11,464 bases of DNA from positions 1 through 11,464 of the forward strand of contig JAGVPR010000111.1 of the NCBI GenBank assembly GCA_020052115.1, read 5' to 3'. Position numbers and translations under genes: made by a program. Below are positions 5,661-11,464 of this stretch, piece after piece. Numbering within the stretch: the first letter of the stretch is position 1; each line of letters begins with the position of its first letter. Under the pieces are notes generated by a model that was not told the origin of the DNA, ran no database searches, and worked only from the letters and a program-made list of their open reading frames with translations. Source of the DNA: Candidatus Eiseniibacteriota bacterium. GTDB taxonomy: Bacteria > Eisenbacteria > RBG-16-71-46 > JAGVPR01.

Positions 5661-7565
5661 ATGTGCGGCATCGCGGGTTTCGCGCCTGCGGAGCGTTGGG
5701 GAGGAGAAGCACCCGCGCTCATGGAGCGCATGGTGCGGCTTCTCGCACACCGCGGCCCGGACGATGAGCGCATCCACATAACGCCGCAGATCGCCCTCGG
5801 TTTCCGCAGGCTCGCCGTCATCGATCTCGCCTCCGGCGCGCAGCCGATGTCCACTCCCGACGGCCGCTTCTGGATCGTGCTGAACGGTGAGATCTACAAC
5901 TATCGGGAGTTGAGGCGCGAACTCGAATCACGCGGGATCAGCTTCCGCACCCGCAGCGACACCGAGGTTCTCCTCGCCCTGTTCCAGGCGGAAGGCGACC
6001 GCTGTTTGGAGCGCCTCTCGGGCATGTTCGCCTTCGCCGTCTGGGATGAGCGGGACCGGCGGCTGTTCCTCGCGCGTGATCGGCTGGGGAAGAAACCGCT
6101 GGTCTACGCGCATCTGGACGGCGGCGGCATCGCCTTCGCGTCCGAGCTGAACGCCCTGGCCGCGCTGCCGGGGATCGATACGGCCGTGGATGCGGAGGCC
6201 GTCAATCTCTACCTCGCGTATCAGTACGTCCCGCACCCCTGGACCATCTACCGCGGAATCCGGAAGCTCCCTCCGGCGCACACGCTCGTCTGGAAGCCGG
6301 GAGGCGAGCCGGAGATCCGCCGGTACTGGAAGATCGATTTCGAACGGAAGCGGCGCGTCGAAAGCGAGGCGGCGTTGGCCGGCGAGTTCCGCGAGCAGTT
6401 GCGCGCCTCTGTGCGCCGCCGGCTCGTCGCCGATGTTCCCGTGGGGGCGTTTCTCTCGGGCGGGATCGACTCCTCGGCGGTCGTCGCGTTCATGAGCGAG
6501 GAGGCGAGCAAGGTCCGCACCTTCTCGATCGGGTTCGAGGAGGAGGGGTTCTCGGAGCTTCCGCACGCCCGAATCGTCGCGAAGCACTTCGGCACGGAGC
6601 ATCACGAGTTCACCGTTCGGCCTGAGGCCGCCGCAATCCTATCGAAGCTCGTCTGGCACTACGGCGAGCCGTTCGCCGACACCGCGGCCCTGCCGACGTA
6701 CTACCTATCGGAGGTGACGCGCTCGTCGGTCACCGTCGCTCTGAGCGGCGACGGAGGGGATGAGGCCTTCGCCGGGTACCGCCGGTACCGCTGGCTCGGG
6801 CCGGCGCTCACGAACGCGCGGATGCTCCGCCTTCTTCCGCAGCCAGCGCGCGACGCGGCGGCCGCCTTGTTCCCCCTGTCTTGGCGCCCGGGCCGCGGGA
6901 TGCGCCGCCTCCTCACCGATCGTCGGGATCCGTTCGCACTCTGGAACGAGGTCTGGTATTGCCCCTTCACGTCCGAGGACCGCCGCGATCTGTACGATCC
7001 GGATTTCGCCGCTCAGCTGACGGCGATCGACGTAACCTGGCTGCAGGGCGACGCCTTTCGCGCCGCCCCGGCCGCTGACTTGGTGGAGCGCGCGATGTGG
7101 ATGGACATGGCGCACCACCTGCCGGACCAGCTGCTCGTGAAGATGGACATCGCGTCAATGGCTCACGGGCTGGAGGTCCGCTCGCCGTTCCTCGATCACG
7201 AATTGCTCGAATGGGCGGCAACGCTCCCCGCCGGATGGAAGCGAAAGGCGGGTTCGGGCAAGCGGCTCGTGAAGCGAGCACTCGAAGGGATCCTTCCTCC
7301 GGAGATCTTGAACAGGGGAAAGCGCGGGTTCTCGGTGCCTGTGGATGCCTGGTTGAGGGGTGCCGTCCTTCCGCTGCTGCGAGACTCGTTGCTCGCGCCG
7401 GACGCGCGGTCGCGGCGCTACTTCCGCCCGCAGGCCGTTGAGCGCCTCGTCCGCGAGCACGTCGAGGGCCGGCGGAATCACGGGCAGCGACTCTGGATCC
7501 TCCTCGCGCTCGAGCTGTGGCACCGCTCGGCGGCCGGCGGGCGCGGCACGGAGCCCGCGCGATGA
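5661..7565 (+). CDS. asnB: Asparagine-synthase-type glutamine amidotransferase (AsnB-1)
   Basis: This 634-residue cytosolic enzyme belongs to the glutamine-hydrolysing asparagine synthase family. The N-terminal Ntn glutaminase opens MCGIAGF, so after Met removal Cys2 is the nucleophile. Glutamine-site motifs follow: HRGPDD, NGEIYN (75-80) and SDTE (99-102). The synthetase half has the PP-loop SGGIDSS (266-272), which adenylates the acceptor carboxylate, and SGDGGDEAF (from 362), followed by KMDIASMAHGLEVRSPFLDHE and the basic GKRGFSVP region. Length matches B. subtilis AsnB-type proteins (about 630) rather than E. coli AsnB (554). In surface-glycan loci such enzymes often amidate sugar acids instead of aspartate (WbpS of Pseudomonas aeruginosa is the known example); that role is inferred here. 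The start is unambiguous because Cys must be residue 2. It lies 1 bp after the export gene's stop, and its own stop overlaps the flippase start. Confidence 0.94.
   Translation: MCGIAGFAPAERWGGEAPALMERMVRLLAHRGPDDERIHITPQIALGFRRLAVIDLASGAQPMSTPDGRFWIVLNGEIYNYRELRRELESRGISFRTRSDTEVLLALFQAEGDRCLERLSGMFAFAVWDERDRRLFLARDRLGKKPLVYAHLDGGGIAFASELNALAALPGIDTAVDAEAVNLYLAYQYVPHPWTIYRGIRKLPPAHTLVWKPGGEPEIRRYWKIDFERKRRVESEAALAGEFREQLRASVRRRLVADVPVGAFLSGGIDSSAVVAFMSEEASKVRTFSIGFEEEGFSELPHARIVAKHFGTEHHEFTVRPEAAAILSKLVWHYGEPFADTAALPTYYLSEVTRSSVTVALSGDGGDEAFAGYRRYRWLGPALTNARMLRLLPQPARDAAAALFPLSWRPGRGMRRLLTDRRDPFALWNEVWYCPFTSEDRRDLYDPDFAAQLTAIDVTWLQGDAFRAAPAADLVERAMWMDMAHHLPDQLLVKMDIASMAHGLEVRSPFLDHELLEWAATLPAGWKRKAGSGKRLVKRALEGILPPEILNRGKRGFSVPVDAWLRGAVLPLLRDSLLAPDARSRRYFRPQAVERLVREHVEGRRNHGQRLWILLALELWHRSAAGGRGTEPAR
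7550..7553 (+). promoter_or_regulatory. Ribosome binding site GGAG for the flippase gene
   Basis: GGAG ends 8 bases before the ATG at 7562. It supports that start over the upstream in-frame ATG at 7517, which lies well within the AsnB-1 gene and would add 15 polar residues unlike the N-terminus of a flippase. Confidence 0.6.
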
Positions 7566-9079
7566 AGAACGCGCTCACCTATACCCTGCTGACGGCCTTC
7601 GGCTTCGTCGGGAATCTCGTGTACCTGCTGTTCCTGGGGAGCATGTTCGGGGCCGGCCGCGAGATGGACGTTCTCTTCGCCTCCGCGACGGTGCCGCAGT
7701 TCTTCGAGATCCTGGTCCTCGGCTCGCTCGGCTTCGCGTTGGTGCCGCTTCTCGTGCGTGAGAGGGAGATCGGGGATCAGCAGATGTGGCGTACAGCGGG
7801 CGCCGTCATGTCGGGCGGCCTCCTCTTCTTCGGCGTGCTCGGCGTGCTCGGCTCACTGCTCGCGCACCCGATCGTCCGGATCACGAATCCGGGTTTCGAC
7901 GCCGAGCAGGTTCGGCTCGGCGCCGGGCTGAGCCGTCTCCACTGGCTCACCGAGGTGCTGATGGCCGTGCGGGTCTGCCTGACCGCGATCCACCTGGCGC
8001 GCGGTCGCTTCGTGCTCGCCGGAACGGCGCCGCTCCTCGGCGCCCTCGCCGCACTGGGGACCCTCTCGGTGCTTGTCGGCCGCCTCGGAATCACAGCGGG
8101 GGCGGCGGGGCTTGCCGTGAGCACCCTCGTGCAGTGTCTCGTGATGTGGCCCTACGGCATTCGCGGATGGCTCGGGACGTGCGCGCGATGGACGGGGCTC
8201 CGTCCCCTCTGGGCGCAGATGGCGCCGCTCGTCGCGGGTGCGGCGTACGGCCGGACCGACATGGCCTTCGATCGTTTCCTGCTCTCGTACCTGCCCGCCG
8301 GGACGATCACGATTCTGAGCGTCGGAAACCGGCTCGTCAGTTCCTTGAGCGCCCTCACGGTCTCGGGCGTCGGCGCGGTTTGGCTTCCGGAAATGGCGCG
8401 GCACTCGGCGCGCGAAGAACCGGATCGTCTGCGGGCCCTGTTCCTCCGAGGCATCGAAGCACTCATCCTGGCCGCGCTCATCGTCGTGTTTCTGATCCCG
8501 GCCTTTGGGGGGGATCTCCTCGGCCTGCTGTTCAGGAGGGGCCAGTTCTCGGCCGGTGATGTGCAGAAGCTGACCGAGGTGGTGCTGGCGCTCGCGGGGC
8601 TCTATGTGGCCGGGACGATCGCCCAGCTCACGGCGAACACGTTCTACGCCCAGCGCGATACGCGAACGCCGTCGCTCCTGAACGCCGCCGCGTTCACGCT
8701 CTCGATCGGATTCCGATTGCTGGGGCTCCGGTATTTCGGCCTCATCGGGATCGCGGCGGCTTCATCGGCCGGCGCTCTGGTCGGGCTGGCGGCCCACCTC
8801 TGGGTGCTTCGACGGCGTTGGCGTCTCGTGGGCTGGAGGTCACTGTCGCGCATGGTGTTCGTCTATGGAACCCTCGCCGCGGTCTGCGTAACGAGTTCCG
8901 CGCTCATCCTGCACGGCGCCGCTCCGTGGGCGCGCGCGATCTTCGGCATCGCGCTCGCCGCGCTGCTTTTCATCACGGCCGCGCTCGCATTCGGGGGAGA
9001 TGTCCCGCGAGCCGCCCGCGCCCAGATCCTCTCCCGCTTCAGGCGAACCTCGGGATCGGCCGGTGGGGGGCAGCGCTGA
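7562..9079 (+). CDS. murJ: MurJ/MviN-family lipid-linked oligosaccharide flippase
   Basis: This 505-residue polytopic inner-membrane protein has about 13-14 hydrophobic segments and belongs to the MOP exporter superfamily. The MurJ/MviN subfamily is suggested by GAGREMDVLFASATVPQFFE (30-49), by LLFRRGQFSAGD (322-333) and by NTFYAQRDTRTP (359-370). These correspond to the conserved ERGAF...FYALQDTRTP stretch of MurJ. The normal MurJ substrate is lipid II. Here the gene sits between an amidotransferase and a glycosyltransferase in an export operon, so flipping a lipid-linked glycan repeat unit (a Wzx-like job) is the more likely role. That is inference from context. The ATG at 7562 overlaps the AsnB-1 stop as ATGA and has GGAG 8 bases upstream. 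The C-terminus ends in a short basic, Gly/Ser-rich cytosolic tail. The symbol reflects family, not proven function in peptidoglycan synthesis. Confidence 0.88.
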   Translation: MKNALTYTLLTAFGFVGNLVYLLFLGSMFGAGREMDVLFASATVPQFFEILVLGSLGFALVPLLVREREIGDQQMWRTAGAVMSGGLLFFGVLGVLGSLLAHPIVRITNPGFDAEQVRLGAGLSRLHWLTEVLMAVRVCLTAIHLARGRFVLAGTAPLLGALAALGTLSVLVGRLGITAGAAGLAVSTLVQCLVMWPYGIRGWLGTCARWTGLRPLWAQMAPLVAGAAYGRTDMAFDRFLLSYLPAGTITILSVGNRLVSSLSALTVSGVGAVWLPEMARHSAREEPDRLRALFLRGIEALILAALIVVFLIPAFGGDLLGLLFRRGQFSAGDVQKLTEVVLALAGLYVAGTIAQLTANTFYAQRDTRTPSLLNAAAFTLSIGFRLLGLRYFGLIGIAAASSAGALVGLAAHLWVLRRRWRLVGWRSLSRMVFVYGTLAAVCVTSSALILHGAAPWARAIFGIALAALLFITAALAFGGDVPRAARAQILSRFRRTSGSAGGGQR

Positions 9080-10203
9080 TGCGCGTCTGCTTCATCTGTG
9101 GAAACCTCTACCCGTTGCTGGCCGGACGCAGCGACATTCCGATCATCGGCGGGGCCGAAGTGCAGCAGCGGCTCATCGCGAACGAACTCACTCGCCATGG
9201 CGCAACGATGAGCTTCGTCACGGAGGATTTCGGACAAGGTCCGGAGTGGCTCGTGGACGCCGGCCCAATCTACTCCTACAGATTCGGCCGGAACAAGCTC
9301 GTCCAGGCCTCGACGCTCTGGCGTGCCCTCGCGCGCGCCGACGCGGACGTCTACTATGTCCGGGGCCTTCCGAAGTTCATCGGACTTCTCGGAGCCTTCT
9401 CGGTCGCTCGCCGGCGACCGCTGGTGGTGGGTCTGAGTTGCGACGAAGGGGCTTGCGCGAGAGACCAAGCGCGGATCTCGTGGCCGGTGTTCGCGTCCTA
9501 CCGCTGGGTCCTCGCCCGCGCCGCGGCGGTCGTCGCGCAGACGGAGAAGCAGCAGAGGGGTTTGGCCCGCTACTACGGCGTTCTCGAGCCGCTTCGGATC
9601 CCGAACGGGACGATCCTCCCGCTCACCCCGCCGGCGGCTCCGCCGGAGGGCGGTGCGATCGTCTGGGTGGGATCGCTCCATCGGCGCAAAGGGGTCGAGG
9701 GTCTCTTTCGTCTTGCCGCGCTGCTCCCGAAGCGGCGGTTCGAGATCGTCGGGGGGCCGGCGCGTTCCGAGCTGGCGTACTACCAGGAGAAGCGCGCCGA
9801 GGCGGAACGCCTGCCGAACGTGAAATGGCGCGGCCAGATCTCGAATGAGGGGATCGACGAGGTCTTCTCGGGCGCATTGGCGCTGGCGCACACCGGTGTG
9901 ACACAGGCGGGCGCCGCCATCAAGGAAGGCTTCCCCAACGTGTATCTCGAGGCCTGGAGGAACGGCGTACCGGTCGTAACCTTGAACTACGATCCCGATG
10001 AGGTCATCTGCCGGAACGATCTCGGAAGCCACTGCGATACCGTGGAGGCGATGGCCGCCGCGCTCGAACGCCTCGCTGAGGATCCCGAGCGGCGCCGGCG
10101 GCTGGCGAGCGTGGTGCGGGAGTACGTCGCACGGGAGCACGACATGATCCGGATCGGCGAGACGTACTGGCGGCTCTTCTCGCGGCTCGCGCGGGACGCG
10201 TAG
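9079..10203 (+). CDS. GT4-family (GT-B fold) glycosyltransferase
   Basis: This 374-residue cytosolic enzyme probably transfers a sugar from a nucleotide donor to the growing lipid-linked repeat unit. The N-terminal Rossmann half starts MRVCFICGNLYP and has the Gly-rich acceptor loop IIGGAEVQQRLI (22-33). The C-terminal half begins after PNGT (175-178) and includes VWVGSLHRRKG (195-205), which carries the usual donor-phosphate basic residues. The GT4 EX7E motif is intact as EGFPNVYLE (E283 and E291), followed by NGVPVV. No membrane segment is seen. Donor and acceptor cannot be read from sequence. The ATG at 9079 shares one base with the flippase stop (TGATG), and a G-rich GGTGGGGGG at 9062-9070 lies upstream. 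A longer in-frame extension back to 8818 is out-of-frame flippase coding sequence and is rejected. Confidence 0.92.
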   Translation: MRVCFICGNLYPLLAGRSDIPIIGGAEVQQRLIANELTRHGATMSFVTEDFGQGPEWLVDAGPIYSYRFGRNKLVQASTLWRALARADADVYYVRGLPKFIGLLGAFSVARRRPLVVGLSCDEGACARDQARISWPVFASYRWVLARAAAVVAQTEKQQRGLARYYGVLEPLRIPNGTILPLTPPAAPPEGGAIVWVGSLHRRKGVEGLFRLAALLPKRRFEIVGGPARSELAYYQEKRAEAERLPNVKWRGQISNEGIDEVFSGALALAHTGVTQAGAAIKEGFPNVYLEAWRNGVPVVTLNYDPDEVICRNDLGSHCDTVEAMAAALERLAEDPERRRRLASVVREYVAREHDMIRIGETYWRLFSRLARDA

Positions 10204-10204
10204 C

Positions 10205-11464
10205 GTGTGCGGCATCTGCGGCATCTACGGCGCCCGTGAGGCCGGCCGGGATCTCCTCGGCCGCATGGCGCATACGCTCGAGCACCGCGGTCCCGATGAC
10301 GAGGGCCACTTCGTCGAGGGCGGCGTTGGGCTCGCCATCCGGCGACTGAGCGTGATCGATGTCGAAGGGGGCCGCCAGCCGATCGCCAGCGAAGACGGTC
10401 GGGTGGTCGCGGTCTGCAACGGCGAGATCTACAACTTCCGCGCGCTCCGAGACGAGCTCGAAGGGCGCGGTCATTTGTTCCGCTCCCGTTCGGACGTCGA
10501 GACCGCGGTCCATCTCTACGAGGAACTCGGCCCGCGATTCGTCGAGAAGCTGCGCGGGATGTTCGCCATCGCCCTCTACGATCGCACTCGCCGCCGCCTC
10601 TTGCTGGCCCGCGACCGGCTCGGCAAGAAGCCGCTCTACTACGCGCACGAACGCGGCCGCTTCCTCTTCGGCTCGGAGGTCACGCCGCTTCTCGTAGCCG
10701 CTCCCGAGCTTCGCGAGATGAACCGAGCCGCGGTGCACCCGTTCTTCCGGTTCGGCTTCGTGCCCGAGCCGGACACGCTCTACGCGCACATCCGCAAGCT
10801 CCCCCCAGGGTGCGTGCTCGAGTTCGACGGGGAGCGCCTGGCGATCACTCGGTACTGGGACCTGAGCTTCGCAAGGCCGTCGCACACGCCGGTGGACCGG
10901 CGCGCCGAGGAGAGGCTCCGGGACGAGCTGGATGCGCGCCTCGAAGAGGCGGTGCGGCTCCGGACGGTGAGCGATGTTCCGCTCGGCGCGTTCCTCAGCG
11001 GCGGGCCCGACTCGAGCCTCGTCGTCGCATACATGAGCCGCGTGATGCGGGAGCCGGTGCGAACCTTCACGATCGCATTCGAAGAGGAGGGCTTCGACGA
11101 ATCGGGTGATGCGAGCCGGGTGGCGGAGGCCTGCGGCACGTCGCATCGAGTGCGCACACTTCGTGCTTCGCAGATGCGCGACGAGCTCTTCGCAACGGTG
11201 GACGCGATCGTACGGTGTACCGGCGAGCCGCTCGGCGACTCCTCCGCGCTTCCCACGTACCATGTTTCGCGGCTCGCCCGCGAGGACGTGAAGGTGATCC
11301 TCGCGGGGGACGGCGCTGATGAGGTGTTCGGGGGGTACACGGTCTTCCAGGGCCTCCGCTTCGCCCGGATGTTCGGCCGGTGGCCCTCCCCGATGCGAAG
11401 CGCGGCGCGCGCCGCCGCCGGCGCCTCCGGCAAATCGGCGGCCTTGAACAACTCGCCGCCCGAA
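10205..11464 (+). CDS. asnB: Second asparagine-synthase-type amidotransferase (AsnB-2), 3' end cut by the window
   Basis: From the GTG at 10205 the frame stays open for 420 codons to the window edge with no stop. The product begins (V/M)CGICGIYG, giving the nucleophile Cys2. HRGPDDEG (27-34), RRLSVID (46-52), NGEIYN (72-77) and SDVE (96-99) complete the Ntn glutaminase domain. The synthetase domain begins with the PP-loop SGGPDSS (265-271), where Pro replaces the usual Ile/Val/Leu. It continues through FEEEGFDES and AGDGADEVFGGY (from about 367). Roughly 200 C-terminal residues of a typical ~630 should lie beyond the window. GTG is chosen because Cys must be residue 2. It starts 1 bp after the glycosyltransferase stop (TAG C GTG), with only a weak GGGA upstream. 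It is a clear paralog of AsnB-1 in the same operon; an acceptor other than aspartate is likely but inferred. Confidence 0.93.
   Translation, partial: MCGICGIYGAREAGRDLLGRMAHTLEHRGPDDEGHFVEGGVGLAIRRLSVIDVEGGRQPIASEDGRVVAVCNGEIYNFRALRDELEGRGHLFRSRSDVETAVHLYEELGPRFVEKLRGMFAIALYDRTRRRLLLARDRLGKKPLYYAHERGRFLFGSEVTPLLVAAPELREMNRAAVHPFFRFGFVPEPDTLYAHIRKLPPGCVLEFDGERLAITRYWDLSFARPSHTPVDRRAEERLRDELDARLEEAVRLRTVSDVPLGAFLSGGPDSSLVVAYMSRVMREPVRTFTIAFEEEGFDESGDASRVAEACGTSHRVRTLRASQMRDELFATVDAIVRCTGEPLGDSSALPTYHVSRLAREDVKVILAGDGADEVFGGYTVFQGLRFARMFGRWPSPMRSAARAAAGASGKSAALNNSPPE

Noticed and set aside
8818..9078. N-terminal extension of the glycosyltransferase by 87 residues
   Set aside because: This stretch is the flippase gene in another frame and is Arg-rich. 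The Rossmann start MRVCFICGN at 9079 fits the family and overlaps the flippase stop neatly.
8863..10224. A 453-codon open frame on the minus strand opposite the flippase end and the glycosyltransferase
   Set aside because: It has no recognisable motif and a charged, His/Arg-rich composition. The plus-strand glycosyltransferase carries GGAE and EX7E motifs, so this frame is a high-GC shadow.
10205..10228. Tandem TGCGGCATC repeat at the start of AsnB-2, possibly leaving the catalytic Cys ambiguous
   Set aside because: MCGICGI is a common N-terminus in this family. Cys2 after the GTG start is the nucleophile and no expansion is evident.
10004..11263. A 419-codon minus-strand open frame opposite AsnB-2
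   Set aside because: The plus strand encodes an unbroken AsnB with Cys2, NGEIYN and a PP-loop. The minus frame has no domain and unusual composition.
1..11464. tRNA or rRNA genes, CRISPR arrays, insertion sequences or phage genes
   Set aside because: No tRNA-like cloverleaf, regularly spaced repeats, transposase or integrase frames, or terminal inverted repeats were seen in the window.

Overview
The window is GC-rich (about two thirds G+C by eye), densely packed bacterial DNA. It carries part of a cell-surface or secreted polysaccharide locus. A Wza-like outer-membrane export protein with a signal peptide implies a diderm (Gram-negative type) cell. Gene content, base composition and tight ATGA/TGATG junctions would suit an uncultivated lineage such as Candidatus Eisenbacteria, Gemmatimonadota, Acidobacteriota or a deltaproteobacterium. 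The lineage cannot be fixed from this sequence alone.

Left part (1-2474): the 3' portion of a sensor histidine kinase gene (GAF, HisKA and HATPase domains, plus strand, cut by the window edge) meets a minus-strand O-antigen ligase/polymerase gene tail to tail. Their 3' ends overlap by 64 bp. The ligase reading frame begins in three 12-bp repeats that supply three in-frame ATG codons.

Divergent spacer (2475-2720): this 246-bp region is the only sizeable non-coding stretch. It holds two mutually exclusive inverted repeats and a good sigma70-like promoter, TTGACA-N17-TAAGCT, with a perfect 12-bp palindrome overlapping the -35 and spacer. A terminator-like hairpin plus T7 tract follows just after the predicted transcription start, so the rightward operon may be controlled by attenuation or antitermination.

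Right part (2721-11464): an apparent single operon on the plus strand runs Wzz-like chain-length regulator, Wza/SLBB export protein, asparagine-synthase-type amidotransferase (AsnB-1), MurJ/MviN-family flippase, GT4 glycosyltransferase and a second AsnB-type amidotransferase. AsnB-2 starts at a GTG and runs off the window. Every junction overlaps by 1-4 bp or is separated by 1 bp.

Reading them together (inference): the GT4 enzyme helps build a lipid-linked repeat unit, and the MurJ-family protein may flip it as a Wzx substitute. The divergent Wzy/WaaL-type protein polymerises or ligates it, the Wzz-like protein sets chain length, and the SLBB protein exports it. The two AsnB-type enzymes probably amidate a sugar acid or other carboxylate in the polymer. 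The most unusual points are the leader architecture, the paired AsnB paralogs around a MurJ-type flippase, and the SGGPDSS PP-loop in AsnB-2.
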